Below, one piece after another: positions 9,968 to 20,590 of a stretch of DNA of 64,000 nucleotides. The stretch covers positions 1-64,000 of the forward strand of contig CACCPE010000004.1 of the NCBI GenBank assembly GCA_902547825.1, read 5' to 3'. The stretch is from an uncultured Pelagibacteraceae bacterium (lineage in GTDB: Bacteria; Pseudomonadota; Alphaproteobacteria; Pelagibacterales; Pelagibacteraceae). A program made the position numbers and the translations under genes. Each line of letters begins with the position of its first letter. Position 1 is the stretch's first letter. Below the pieces are notes generated by a model, which was not told the origin of the DNA, made no database searches, and was given only the letters and a program-made list of their open reading frames with translations.

Positions 9968-10686
9968 TGCTTAAAATTTCGAATGTAGAAACTTTTTATG
10001 GAAAAATACAAGCTCTTAGAGGAGTTGATATAGATGTTAATGATGGAGAAATAGTATCTTTAATAGGTTCAAACGGAGCTGGTAAGTCCACGTTGCTTAT
10101 GACTATAAGTGGAGTAAATAAAGCTAGAAACGGGAATATAACTTTTAATGGTAAAAGAATTGAAAATAGACAACCTCATAAAATAGTTGATCTGGGGATA
10201 TGCCAAGTCCCTGAAGGAAGAAGAATATTTTCTAGATTAACAGTTGAAGAAAATTTGAGATTGGGCGCCTTCACGAATGAAAAAGGCAAGCATTTTGAGA
10301 CAGATATAAAAGAAGTATATGATTTATTCCCAGTTTTAAGTGATAGAAAAACACAAAGAGGCGGAACATTATCTGGTGGAGAGCAACAAATGTTGGCAAT
10401 AGGTAGAGCACTTATGAGCAAACCAAAAGTATTACTTTTAGATGAGCCCTCTTTAGGAATTGCCCCAAAATTAGTAAATCAAATATTTGCCTCCATTAAA
10501 AATATCAATAAAGAAAAAAATGTTACTATTTTTTTAGTGGAGCAAAATGCAAAAAAAGCACTAGAGTTAGCGGATCGTGCTTATGTTTTAGTTAATGGTA
10601 AAGTTACCATTATGGGTTCTGGTCAAGACCTACTCAAAAACAAAGATATTCAGGCAGCCTACCTCGAAGGTGGGACAAAAAATTAA
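9967..10686 (+). CDS. livF: Branched-chain amino acid ABC transporter ATPase LivF
   Basis: GSNGAGKSTLL, LSGGEQQMLAIGRALM, LLLDEPSLGIAP. Confidence 0.93.
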   Translation: MLKISNVETFYGKIQALRGVDIDVNDGEIVSLIGSNGAGKSTLLMTISGVNKARNGNITFNGKRIENRQPHKIVDLGICQVPEGRRIFSRLTVEENLRLGAFTNEKGKHFETDIKEVYDLFPVLSDRKTQRGGTLSGGEQQMLAIGRALMSKPKVLLLDEPSLGIAPKLVNQIFASIKNINKEKNVTIFLVEQNAKKALELADRAYVLVNGKVTIMGSGQDLLKNKDIQAAYLEGGTKN

Positions 10687-10764
10687 GTTTTTTTCGTATT
10701 TACAAGATCTTATTTAAGGTGTTCAATATCAATAATTAATTAATTAATAACAAAGGGAAATAAT

Positions 10765-11868
10765 ATGTTTAGAATGTTTAATAAACTTCTTTCATTAATT
10801 GCCGGAACATTAATGTTAGCAACTGCCTCAGTAAAAGCTGATGTCGTTGTTGCTTCTGCTGGACCTATGTCTGGTCAGTACGCTTCATTTGGTTCTCAGC
10901 TAAAAGCTGGAGCTGAAATGTGGCTAAAACACGTTAATAAAAAAGGCGGAATTAATGGTGAGAAAGTTAAATTAGAAATCGGAGATGATGCTTGCGATCC
11001 TAAACAAGCTGTTGCTGTAGCCAACAAATTTGCTGGTCAAGGCGTAGCTTATGTTGCAGGTCACTTCTGCTCTGGTTCTTCAATTCCAGCTTCTGCGGTT
11101 TACAACGAAGAAGGAATTATACAAGTTTCACCAGCTTCAACAAATCCAGCGTTAACGGATAAAGGTGGTAAATACACTTTTAGAGTTTGTGGTCGAGATG
11201 ATCAGCAAGGTGAAGTTGCTGGTAAATTCTTAGCTGATAATTACAAAGGTAAAAAAGTAGCTATCCTTCATGACAAAACTGCTTACGGAAAAGGTTTAGC
11301 AGATGCGACGAGAAAAAATATGAAGAAAGCTGGCCTTAAAGAAGCTATGTACGAAGCTTATACAGCAGGCGAAAAAGATTACTCTGCTTTAGTTTCGAAA
11401 CTAAAATCTAATAACATCGACGCAGTTTATCTTGGCGGTTACCACACAGAAGGTGGTTTGATCGTAAGACAAATGAGAGACCAAGGTATGAAAACTAAAT
11501 TAATCAGTGGTGACGCTTTAGTTACAGCTGAGTATTGGGATATTACTGGTGATGCAGGTGAAGGCACGTTAATGACTTTCTCTCCAGATCCAAGAAATAA
11601 TCCTGCGGCTGCAGATGTTGTAAAAGAATTTAAAGCTGCTGGTATTGAGCCAGAGGGTTATGTTCTTTACTCATATGCTGCGTTACAAGTATTTGAACAA
11701 GCTGCTAACCAAGCTGGATCAAACGACCCTGCTAAGGTTCTTAAAGTAATGAGAAAAGGTAAGTTTGATACTGTAATTGGTTCACTAAGCTTTGATAAAA
11801 AAGGTGACGTGAGCTTGCCAGGTTACGTATTTTATGAGTGGAGCAAAGGTAATTACAAAGAACTGTAA
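10765..11868 (+). CDS. livJ: Branched-chain amino acid ABC transporter substrate-binding protein
   Basis: Signal peptide; SAGPMSGQYASFGSQLKAGAEMWLKHVN; operon context. Confidence 0.9.
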   Translation: MFRMFNKLLSLIAGTLMLATASVKADVVVASAGPMSGQYASFGSQLKAGAEMWLKHVNKKGGINGEKVKLEIGDDACDPKQAVAVANKFAGQGVAYVAGHFCSGSSIPASAVYNEEGIIQVSPASTNPALTDKGGKYTFRVCGRDDQQGEVAGKFLADNYKGKKVAILHDKTAYGKGLADATRKNMKKAGLKEAMYEAYTAGEKDYSALVSKLKSNNIDAVYLGGYHTEGGLIVRQMRDQGMKTKLISGDALVTAEYWDITGDAGEGTLMTFSPDPRNNPAAADVVKEFKAAGIEPEGYVLYSYAALQVFEQAANQAGSNDPAKVLKVMRKGKFDTVIGSLSFDKKGDVSLPGYVFYEWSKGNYKEL

Positions 11869-11888
11869 TTCAATTGCTCAACTAATTT

Positions 11889-11918
11889 AAAAGGGGGCTT
11901 AGGCCCCCTTTTTTATTT
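11889..11918 (+). terminator. Rho-independent terminator after liv operon
   Basis: aaaagggggc-ttag-gccccctttttt. Confidence 0.85.
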
Positions 11919-11932
11919 ATAGAAAGGAATTT

Positions 11933-12268
11933 ATGGAAATAACTTACGATGATTTTAAAAAAGTACAAATTAAAGTTGGCACTGTCTTAGAGGTAAAAGT
12001 AAATGAAAAAGCAAGAAAACCTTCATTAATAGTTAAGGTAGACTTTGGAAAAGAAATAGGGATTAAACAATCCTCAGCTCAGATAACTCACTATTACACC
12101 CCAGAAAATTTAGTTGGCAAACAAGTAATTGGAGTTTGTAATTTTCCGGCAAAAAATATAGCTGGAGTAGTTTCAGAGGTCTTAGTGCTTGGAGCTATTG
12201 AAAAAGACGGAAAAGTTGTCCTAGTGCACCCATCTCAGAAAACTGATAATGGTTTAGATATTGCGTAA
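11933..12268 (+). CDS. csaA: tRNA-binding/export-chaperone protein CsaA
   Basis: MEITYDDFKKVQIKVGTVLEVKVNEKARKPSLIVKVDFGKEIGIKQSSAQIT. Confidence 0.88.
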   Translation: MEITYDDFKKVQIKVGTVLEVKVNEKARKPSLIVKVDFGKEIGIKQSSAQITHYYTPENLVGKQVIGVCNFPAKNIAGVVSEVLVLGAIEKDGKVVLVHPSQKTDNGLDIA

Positions 12269-12705
12269 TGAGTTCTGAAACATTTAATTGGAGCTGTAAA
12301 CACACTTGGTCTAGAAGTGCCAAAAATACATTTTGGTGTTTACTTGGTTGCTCTATTGGTGATTTTGGGACCATTTTATTTTTTCAATTAACAAAAATTT
12401 CTTTTCCTGTTTTAGCAATCATGGTTTTAGCGATAATCAATGGGATTATTACAAGCATTATTTTAGAAACAATTATCTTATTAAGACAAAATTTTTCTTT
12501 AAAATTAGCTTTTAAAACAGCTGTTGGGATGAGTTTAATTTCAATGGTGAGCATGGAAATTGCTATGAACGCTACAGATTATTTCCTTACAGGAGGAGCT
12601 ATTTTAACTTGGTGGGTTGTGCCAATAATGTTAGCTGTTGGTTTTGTAACGCCTTGGCCATATAATTATTGGAGATTAAAAAAATTTAACGAAGCTTGCC
12701 ATTAA
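12268..12705 (+). CDS. DUF4396-like membrane protein
   Basis: CKHTWSRSAKNTFWCLLGCSIGDFGTI ... MVSMEIAMNATDYFLT. Confidence 0.65.
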   Translation: MSSETFNWSCKHTWSRSAKNTFWCLLGCSIGDFGTILFFQLTKISFPVLAIMVLAIINGIITSIILETIILLRQNFSLKLAFKTAVGMSLISMVSMEIAMNATDYFLTGGAILTWWVVPIMLAVGFVTPWPYNYWRLKKFNEACH

Positions 12706-13232
12706 GTAATTTTGTTTAAGATTTTATCCTTAAAAACAAAATGATGAACAATCACTGCAAGTATATGAAGACTTACAAGTGCTAATAATAAATAATTAGC
12801 ATAAATATGAACTTCATAATAAGCATCCGCTAAAACAAAATTATCTTTTTCAAATCCATATTTAAAAAATATGAAATTAAGCCTTTCTCCCATATAAAGT
12901 TTTTTTAGAATTCCAGAAATAGTTATGGAAAAAATAGATACATAAAGCAAAAAATGGTTAGCCTTTCCAATGAAGACTTGTCCTTTAAAAAAACTTTTAG
13001 ACTCAGATGGACTTTTGTTAAAAAATTTCCAAATTAGTCTAAACAAAGTAAGATAGAATACGGTTATTCCAACTAGGATATGTATATTTTCAAGTTCAAT
13101 TCTTTCATCAGAAAATTCAAGCCCTACTAAATAAAATCCAAAAGGAACTTGGGCTATTAAGACAATAAATGTTAACCAGTGGAACAATTTGGCAAATAGC
13201 CCATATTCATTATGACTGTTAAAAAATCTCAT
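12702..13232 (-). CDS. Cytochrome b561-family protein
   Basis: LFAKLFHWLTFIVLIAQVPFGFYL; NIHILVGITVFYLTLFRLIWKF; YANYLLLALVSLHILAVIVHH. Confidence 0.8.
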   Translation of the reverse strand: MRFFNSHNEYGLFAKLFHWLTFIVLIAQVPFGFYLVGLEFSDERIELENIHILVGITVFYLTLFRLIWKFFNKSPSESKSFFKGQVFIGKANHFLLYVSIFSITISGILKKLYMGERLNFIFFKYGFEKDNFVLADAYYEVHIYANYLLLALVSLHILAVIVHHFVFKDKILNKIT

Positions 13233-13250
13233 TACTAATTATTACTAGAC

Positions 13251-13733
13251 ATGTCATTTAAAAGCACCATATCTAAATTCATTATTTTTACAGTAGTATT
13301 ATTCTCTGCTTTTTATATCTTTAATTTTGTCACAGATAAAAAAGACGCTTTAGCTAATATTAACAATAAACAAATCGTTGAAGTTTTTAAAACTCCCTCA
13401 TGCGGATGTTGTTATGGATATGTTTTATTTTTAGAAGAAGAAAAATTCAAAGTAAAACAAACAGATATGAGAAGCCTTCATACAATAAAACAAAAATATA
13501 ATATTCCTGTAGAAATGCAGTCTTGCCATACTACTATTATCGGTAAATATTTTATAGAAGGTCATGTCCCGTTTGAAGCAGTTAACAAATTATTAAAAGA
13601 GCAACCTGATATAGATGGTATAGCTTTACCGGGAATGCCAATTGGAACGCCTGGTATGCCAGGTGATAAAGATGAACCCTTTGTTATTTATCAACTTAAA
13701 GATGGGAAATCATCAGTTTTCATGACAATATAA
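13251..13733 (+). CDS. DUF411 family metal-binding protein
   Basis: VEVFKTPSCGCCYGYVLFLEEEKF ... SCHTTIIGKYFIEGHVP ... GIALPGMPIGTPGMPG. Confidence 0.85.
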   Translation: MSFKSTISKFIIFTVVLFSAFYIFNFVTDKKDALANINNKQIVEVFKTPSCGCCYGYVLFLEEEKFKVKQTDMRSLHTIKQKYNIPVEMQSCHTTIIGKYFIEGHVPFEAVNKLLKEQPDIDGIALPGMPIGTPGMPGDKDEPFVIYQLKDGKSSVFMTI

Positions 13734-13738
13734 ACCTC

Positions 13739-14188
13739 ATGATACAAAAGATAAAAATAATAAAAACACTTATTATTATTTTTTCTTTGTGCTTTCCTTT
13801 TACTGCTAACGCCCAAACTGCAGAAGAAATTATAAAAGGCAGGAAAGCAATGTTTAGCGAAAACTATCAAAACGCTAAAAAAATATCTATATTATTAAAA
13901 TCAAAAAAAATCGAAGAGGCAAAACCCTTAATGAAAAAAATTTCAGATAATTATATTAAATTATTAGATTATTTTCCTGAGAATACAAAAGAGGGTTTTA
14001 AAACTGAAGCTTTACCAACTATTTGGGAAAATAAAGATGAATTTAATGCTCTAATGAAAAAAGCATCAGATGATATGATAAAACTTGCCAAAGCTATTGA
14101 TACTGCTGAAGATCTAAGAGCAGCGCAGAAAGAGCTGATGTGGAGTAATTGTTCGGCTTGTCATAGTAAGTTTAGAGCGCCTCATTAA
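13739..14188 (+). CDS. Periplasmic c'-type cytochrome (c556-like)
   Basis: Signal peptide; helical protein with C-terminal CSACH haem motif. Confidence 0.75.
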   Translation: MIQKIKIIKTLIIIFSLCFPFTANAQTAEEIIKGRKAMFSENYQNAKKISILLKSKKIEEAKPLMKKISDNYIKLLDYFPENTKEGFKTEALPTIWENKDEFNALMKKASDDMIKLAKAIDTAEDLRAAQKELMWSNCSACHSKFRAPH

Positions 14189-14194
14189 ATTTAA

Positions 14195-14782
14195 ATGCAA
14201 CTTTTTCCATTAATCTTATTTGGTATTGCAACCGCGTTTTCTCCTGGTCCAAATAATATTATGACATCTTATACAGCTTTTAATTTTGGATTTAGAAAAG
14301 CCATTCCTACAATGCTAGGAGTTATAATTGGATGGACGCTTTTAATCATTCTTTTACAACTAACTTCTGGAGCTGTTTTTCAAAAATATGCATTTATTCA
14401 AACTACAATTAAAATATTAGGATCAATTTACTTGTTATACATGGCTTACAAATTATCTTTTGCAGGACAAACAAAAGATAAAAAAATTGATCCAAAACCA
14501 GTAACTTTTTTGAATACTTTTTGGTTTCAATTCGTAAACCCTAAAAGCATTATAGTTGGATTAACCTCAATTTCTTTATTTATTGACACACAAAATAATT
14601 ACTTAAGAGACTCGATTGTTTTAACATTTGTTTGGTTTTTGATGGCTGTTGGAAGCCAAACAGCTTGGTGTTTAATGGGTAAATACATGAGAAAATTCGC
14701 CACAAGTGATAAATTTATTAAGAATTTTAATTACTCAATGTCTTTTTTACTTATCGTTTGTGTGATTTTGTTCTATGTATAG
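14195..14782 (+). CDS. LysE/RhtB family exporter
   Basis: GIATAFSPGPNNIMTSYTAFNFGFRKAIPTMLGVIIG. Confidence 0.85.
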   Translation: MQLFPLILFGIATAFSPGPNNIMTSYTAFNFGFRKAIPTMLGVIIGWTLLIILLQLTSGAVFQKYAFIQTTIKILGSIYLLYMAYKLSFAGQTKDKKIDPKPVTFLNTFWFQFVNPKSIIVGLTSISLFIDTQNNYLRDSIVLTFVWFLMAVGSQTAWCLMGKYMRKFATSDKFIKNFNYSMSFLLIVCVILFYV

Positions 14783-14785
14783 CGC

Positions 14786-17458
14786 ATGAAATTTAATAGT
14801 AAAAATTCTTTTAAATCATTAGATAATATTTCATCATCAGGTAAAGATTATAAAATTTTCAATTTAAAAAAAGCCGAAAAGAATGGTTTAGACGGAATTT
14901 CAAAGCTACCAAAATCTCTTAAAGTTTTATTAGAAAATTTACTTAGATACGAGGATAATATAACTGTAGATAAAAAACAGATTTTAGCAATTAAAGAATG
15001 GTTAAAAAATAAAAAATCTAATACTGAAATAGCTTACAGACCAGCTCGAGTTTTAATGCAGGACTATACAGGAATCCCAGCGGTGGCGGATTTAGCTGCT
15101 ATGAGAGATGCTGTGAAAGATAAAAAAAAAGATCCAGAAAAAATAAATCCCTTATCAACTGTAGACTTAGTGATCGATCATTCAGTAATGGTTGATGAAT
15201 ATGCTTCAGGAAAATCATTTGATAAAAATGTAGAGAGAGAATTTTCTAGAAACGGAGAGCGGTATTCTTTCTTAAAATGGGGACAACAAGCTTTTGATAA
15301 TTTTAGAGTGGTGCCACCAGGAACAGGTATTTGTCATCAAGTAAACTTAGAATATTTATCTAAAGTTGTTTGGTCATCTAAAAGCGGGAAAGATTTATAT
15401 GCTTATCCAGATACTTTAGTTGGAACGGACAGCCACACTACAATGGTAAACGGTTTATCTGTATTAGGCTGGGGAGTTGGTGGTATCGAAGCCGAAGCTG
15501 CTATGTTAGGACAACCAATTTCAATGTTAATTCCTGAAGTAGTTGGAGTTGAAATTAAAGGTAAACTTAAAGAAGGTACAACTGCAACTGATTTAGTCTT
15601 AACAATAGTGGAAATGTTAAGAAAAAAAGGTGTTGTAGGAAAATTTGTAGAATTTTATGGAGAAGGACTAAAAAATTTAACTTTAGCTGATAGAGCAACT
15701 ATTGCAAACATGGCTCCTGAATATGGAGCAACATGTGGCTTCTTCCCTGTTGATGATGAGTCACTTAAATATTTAAAATTATCTGGACGAGATAGTGCTA
15801 CAATTGCCTTGGTAGAAAAATATTCTAAAGAACAAGGGCTATGGGCAAGTAATGATGTAGAGTTTACTGATACAGTATCTCTAGATGTTAGCACAGTTGT
15901 AACAAGTATCTCTGGACCTAAAAGACCTCAAGATAAAGTTTTACTAACTGAGGCAGCGAGTTCGTTCGCTAAAGTTTATAAAGAAAACGCTAAAAGATCT
16001 AAAGTTGTAGAGACTGATGTTGCAGGAGCAGATTTCAAATTAAAAGATGGGGATATTGTTATTGCAGCAATTACCTCATGTACTAATACATCAAATCCAA
16101 GCGTTCTAATCGGAGCAGGACTTCTTGCTAAAAAAGCTTATGAGAAAGGATTAAAAGTAAAACCGTGGGTCAAAACTTCTTTAGCGCCAGGATCACAAGT
16201 TGTTACTGACTACCTTGAAAAAGCTGGCTTAAATAAATATTTAGATGAATTAGGTTTTAATCTTGTAGGATACGGCTGCACTACATGTATTGGAAATTCA
16301 GGACCACTAAATAAAAATATATCAGATGCAATCAATGAAAAAGATTTATATGCGGTTTCAGTTTTATCTGGGAACAGAAACTTTGAAGGTAGAATAAATC
16401 CAGATGTAAAAGCAAACTATCTTGCTTCGCCTCCTCTAGTTGTTGCTTATGCTTTAATTGGGAATATGAATTTTGATTTATATAAATATCCTCTTGGGAA
16501 AGATAAAGCTGGCAAAGATGTTTTCTTAAAAGATATTTGGCCGAGTAACAAAGAAATTGAAGATATTATGCTTACCTCTTTAGATGCTGATATGTTTAAA
16601 AAAAGATATTCTAATGTTTCAGAAGGACCAAAAGAATGGAGAGAGATCGATACAGTTGACAGTGATATTTATAACTGGGAACAAAACTCAACATATGTAA
16701 AAAGACCACCTTTTTTTGATAATCTCCCTGATAAACCTGAAGGTTTTAAGGCAATTAATGATGCTAGAATACTTTTGTTATTAGGAGACACAGTAACTAC
16801 AGATCACATTTCACCAGCAGGAAGTATAAAGAAAGATAGTCCAACGGGGGATTATTTTATGGAACATCAAATTCAACAAAAAGACTTCAACTCTTATGGA
16901 GCAAGAAGAGGAAATCATGAGGTAATGATGAGAGGAACTTTTGGAAATATCAAAATTAGAAATGAAATGGCGCCTGGAACAGAAGGTGGATTTACTACTC
17001 TACAACCTGATGGCAAGGTTATGAGTGTTTATGAAGCTGCAATGGAATATAAAAAAAGAAATAATGATTTAGTTGTCATTGCTGGTAAAGAATATGGAAC
17101 TGGATCTTCGAGAGATTGGGCAGCAAAGGGAACTAAGCTATTAGGTATTAAAGCTGTGCTAGCAGAAAGTTTTGAAAGAATTCACAGATCAAATCTAGTA
17201 GGTATGGGTGTTTTACCATTACAGTTTGAGGAAGGTTTTGATAGAAAAAAATTAAAAATAACAGGATCTGAACTCATTACAATAATTGATATTGAAAAAG
17301 GCATTAAACCAAGAGCAGAGGTAGCTTGTGAAATAAAATATAAAGACGGTACAATAAAAAAGATAAAAGCTTTGAGTAGAATAGATACTGAAAATGAAAT
17401 AGAATATTACAAAAACGGAGGAATTCTTCAGTATGTTTTACGCAACATGCTCAATTAA
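14786..17458 (+). CDS. acnA: Aconitate hydratase A
   Basis: [60 protein letters not shown]. Confidence 0.95.
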   Translation: MKFNSKNSFKSLDNISSSGKDYKIFNLKKAEKNGLDGISKLPKSLKVLLENLLRYEDNITVDKKQILAIKEWLKNKKSNTEIAYRPARVLMQDYTGIPAVADLAAMRDAVKDKKKDPEKINPLSTVDLVIDHSVMVDEYASGKSFDKNVEREFSRNGERYSFLKWGQQAFDNFRVVPPGTGICHQVNLEYLSKVVWSSKSGKDLYAYPDTLVGTDSHTTMVNGLSVLGWGVGGIEAEAAMLGQPISMLIPEVVGVEIKGKLKEGTTATDLVLTIVEMLRKKGVVGKFVEFYGEGLKNLTLADRATIANMAPEYGATCGFFPVDDESLKYLKLSGRDSATIALVEKYSKEQGLWASNDVEFTDTVSLDVSTVVTSISGPKRPQDKVLLTEAASSFAKVYKENAKRSKVVETDVAGADFKLKDGDIVIAAITSCTNTSNPSVLIGAGLLAKKAYEKGLKVKPWVKTSLAPGSQVVTDYLEKAGLNKYLDELGFNLVGYGCTTCIGNSGPLNKNISDAINEKDLYAVSVLSGNRNFEGRINPDVKANYLASPPLVVAYALIGNMNFDLYKYPLGKDKAGKDVFLKDIWPSNKEIEDIMLTSLDADMFKKRYSNVSEGPKEWREIDTVDSDIYNWEQNSTYVKRPPFFDNLPDKPEGFKAINDARILLLLGDTVTTDHISPAGSIKKDSPTGDYFMEHQIQQKDFNSYGARRGNHEVMMRGTFGNIKIRNEMAPGTEGGFTTLQPDGKVMSVYEAAMEYKKRNNDLVVIAGKEYGTGSSRDWAAKGTKLLGIKAVLAESFERIHRSNLVGMGVLPLQFEEGFDRKKLKITGSELITIIDIEKGIKPRAEVACEIKYKDGTIKKIKALSRIDTENEIEYYKNGGILQYVLRNMLN

Positions 17459-18963
17459 TGAGAAATATCATAGTAAAAGTTCACCCATCTAAAGCTAATT
17501 TAAAAAAGAAAGAACAACTAGCGTGGAAGATTGCAGAAATCTCGTCTGACAAAGCAAAATTAAATAAAGATGCAATTGAGATGGTTATTAATAGAATTAT
17601 CGATAATGCATCGGTTGCAATAGCGTCTTACAATAGAAAGCCTGTTGTTTCTGCAAGACAAATGGCTTTAGCACATCCCAGAAAGAATGGAGCAAATGTT
17701 TTTGGACTAAATTCTAAAGTGAAAGTGGATTGTGAGTGGGCAGCTTGGGCAAATGGCACTGCAGTCAGAGAACTTGATTATCATGATACTTTTTTAGCGG
17801 CAGATTACAGCCATCCTGGAGATAATATACCTGCAATTTTAGCAGTGGCTCAGCAAAAAGGGTGTAATGGATTAGATCTTATTAGAGGAATCTTAACTGG
17901 TTATGAGGTTCAAGTAAACTTAGTTAAAGGGATTTGTTTACACAAACATAAAATAGATCATATAGCTCATTTAGGCCCTAGTGTTGCAGCAGGTTTAGGA
18001 AGTTTATTAAAATTGAATACAGAGACAATTTACCAGTCGGTCCAACAAGCTTTGCATACTACTATTTCAACCAGACAATCAAGAAAAGGAGAAATTTCCA
18101 GCTGGAAAGCTTTTGCTCCAGCTCATGCTGGTAAATTAGCAGTCGAGGCAGTCGACAGATGTATGAGAGGAGAAGGTGCTCCAAGCCCAATTTATGAGGG
18201 TGAGGATAGTGTTATAGCTTATGTTCTATCAGGCCCTGGAAAAAAATATATTGTTCCTTTACCAAAGGTTAATGAGCCAAAAAAAGCAATATTAGAAACT
18301 TACACTAAAGAGCATTCTGCTGAGTATCAGTCACAGGCATTAATTGATTTAGCGAGAAGTTTAAATAAGAAAATTAAAAATTTAAATAATATAAAAAAAA
18401 TTACAATAGAAACAAGTCATCATACACATTATGTAATTGGAACTGGTGCTAATGATCCTCAAAAAATGGATCCTTATGCAAGTAGAGAAACTTTAGATCA
18501 CTCTATAATGTATATTTTTGCTGTAGCTTTAGAGGATGGAGCTTGGCATCATGTAAAATCTTACACACCACAAAGAGCTAGAAGAAAAAGCACAGTTGAA
18601 CTTTGGCGAAAAATAGTAACTAAAGAGAGTAAGAAATGGACAAATAAATATCATAATAGAGATCCTAAAAAGAAATGTTTTGGTGGAAAAGTTATTGTCA
18701 AAATGAAAAATGGTTCCACAATATCAGAAGAGATCAATGTTGCAGATGCTCATCCAGCTGGAAAACGACCATTCGGAAGAAAAGAATATATTAACAAATT
18801 TAAAGTTCTAACAGATAATATTATTTCAAAAAAAGAGTCACAAAGATTTTTAAAATGCGTTCAAAATTTGAGAAAATTAAAACCTAAAGATCTTAAAGGG
18901 CTTAATGTTGAAATTTTACCTAAAATGAGAACAAGAATTAAATACGGTAAAAGTATTTTTTAA
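17458..18963 (+). CDS. prpD: MmgE/PrpD family protein (2-methylcitrate dehydratase-like)
   Basis: [49 protein letters not shown]. Confidence 0.88.
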   Translation: MRNIIVKVHPSKANLKKKEQLAWKIAEISSDKAKLNKDAIEMVINRIIDNASVAIASYNRKPVVSARQMALAHPRKNGANVFGLNSKVKVDCEWAAWANGTAVRELDYHDTFLAADYSHPGDNIPAILAVAQQKGCNGLDLIRGILTGYEVQVNLVKGICLHKHKIDHIAHLGPSVAAGLGSLLKLNTETIYQSVQQALHTTISTRQSRKGEISSWKAFAPAHAGKLAVEAVDRCMRGEGAPSPIYEGEDSVIAYVLSGPGKKYIVPLPKVNEPKKAILETYTKEHSAEYQSQALIDLARSLNKKIKNLNNIKKITIETSHHTHYVIGTGANDPQKMDPYASRETLDHSIMYIFAVALEDGAWHHVKSYTPQRARRKSTVELWRKIVTKESKKWTNKYHNRDPKKKCFGGKVIVKMKNGSTISEEINVADAHPAGKRPFGRKEYINKFKVLTDNIISKKESQRFLKCVQNLRKLKPKDLKGLNVEILPKMRTRIKYGKSIF

Positions 18964-19926
18964 TTATTTGATTTTTTTCGCCAAGTCATTAGCACTTAAC
19001 CAAGCATTTTCAACTTTAGGACCAATAAACCAATCAGCACATAATCCTAACCTTAATTTTTTATTCCAATAACTTTTTAAAGGTGAGCCATTTAAATTAT
19101 AAGAATATTTCCATCCGTGTGTTCTTTTAAAAATAATTTTATCTTTTTTATATCCTGTAAAGTTAAGAAATTTTGATATTAAAGTATTTTCTGCTTTTTT
19201 GCTTTTTTTATAATGATTTATATTCTTTCTAGCCCACCCGATTGAGGATTGTAATGTCCAAAGTGAATTTAAAGAATTAAATCTATTTTTACTATTTTCA
19301 AATGCTGCCCATGTTAAAACGTCATCATTAAATTTTATACTACTCACTGGAACAGTACTTTGATTTTTAAAAGCTAACATTGTTGTAATGTTTGGTTCCA
19401 TATTTATTTTTAAATTTGATATTCTTTTTTCTAGATATTTACCTGCAATCTTTTTTGATTGGGGGAAAGGACAAGTTAATATTATCGACTTAGCTTGAAT
19501 ATACTCACCATTATCTAGTTTTATTTCCCAGAAGTATTTATTAAAAAAGATTGATTTTACTGAAGATTGAAAACTTTTTTTTATTTTTTTGGTATAAAAC
19601 TTAGAAATAAAATTGTTACCTTTCATACCAATAAATTTTTCTGAAATTTCTTTTTTTTCAAATGTAAAATCTAAATGATTTCCAGTCCAAATTTTTGCTT
19701 CTTTTTTTTTACAAAGATTTTTTATAAACTTTAAAAACTCTTTTGATTTTGGAGAAATATATTGAACCCCATGATCAAAACTTAAATTTTGTTTAAATCT
19801 TTTATTTGATGCACGTCCGCCCGGACCTCTTGCTTTATCAAGAATATGTACAGTATACCTTTTTGAAAGAAGATATGCTATTGTAGAGCCAGATACACCT
19901 GACCCTATAATACAAAAGTCTAACAT
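18964..19926 (-). CDS. FAD-dependent, renalase-like oxidoreductase (COG3380-like)
   Basis: FCIIGSGVSGSTIAYLLSKRYTVHILDKARGPGGRASNKR; SFDHGVQYIS. Confidence 0.75.
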   Translation of the reverse strand: MLDFCIIGSGVSGSTIAYLLSKRYTVHILDKARGPGGRASNKRFKQNLSFDHGVQYISPKSKEFLKFIKNLCKKKEAKIWTGNHLDFTFEKKEISEKFIGMKGNNFISKFYTKKIKKSFQSSVKSIFFNKYFWEIKLDNGEYIQAKSIILTCPFPQSKKIAGKYLEKRISNLKINMEPNITTMLAFKNQSTVPVSSIKFNDDVLTWAAFENSKNRFNSLNSLWTLQSSIGWARKNINHYKKSKKAENTLISKFLNFTGYKKDKIIFKRTHGWKYSYNLNGSPLKSYWNKKLRLGLCADWFIGPKVENAWLSANDLAKKIK

Positions 19927-20543
19927 TATAAGAATAAAAATTTATATTTTTCGTTTATTGAGAGAACTTCATAACTTACAAGCCCACCAATTATTAATTG
20001 TATAGAAATTACTAGAATTACAAATAATCCTAAATATCCAAGCCACATATGTTTTTTGATATAATCGGCAAAATAACTTGCAAGAGTTGCGATTAAAAAT
20101 ACCGATAACAGCAATCCAATAACCATTAAATGAAAATTACCTTTCGAGGCAGCTACTACCGCGATAGTATTATCAAAACTTAAAGTAAGGTCAGCAATTA
20201 AAACTTGATAAACGCCAACACTAAAGCTTTTTGTCTCAGCAGATTTTAGTTGTGGTGTTTTAATTTTATTTTTACCAAAAAAGTCTTGTCTTAAATTATT
20301 TATAACCCATAAAAGTAAAACGCCGCCTAGGATTTTAATCCATGCAAATTCAAATAAATAATTAGCTCCAGAAGCAAAAATAATTCTGAACAGGAATGCT
20401 GCTGCAACACCCCATGCTATAATTTTTCTTCTATTATCTGTAGCAAATCCTGCAGCGATTAAACCTATTATGATCGCGTTATCCGCAGCCATAACTATAT
20501 CTATAAGGATTATTTGAACTGAGATAATTACTTGCTCTAACAT
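19926..20543 (-). CDS. TerC/YjbE family integral membrane protein
   Basis: DIVMAADNAIIIGLIAAG; ADLTLSFDNTIAVVAASKG. Confidence 0.85.
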   Translation of the reverse strand: MLEQVIISVQIILIDIVMAADNAIIIGLIAAGFATDNRRKIIAWGVAAAFLFRIIFASGANYLFEFAWIKILGGVLLLWVINNLRQDFFGKNKIKTPQLKSAETKSFSVGVYQVLIADLTLSFDNTIAVVAASKGNFHLMVIGLLLSVFLIATLASYFADYIKKHMWLGYLGLFVILVISIQLIIGGLVSYEVLSINEKYKFLFL

Positions 20544-20590
20544 TCGAGAATCAATGTATATAAGGTTATTAAGATATATTAAAGAATAAA

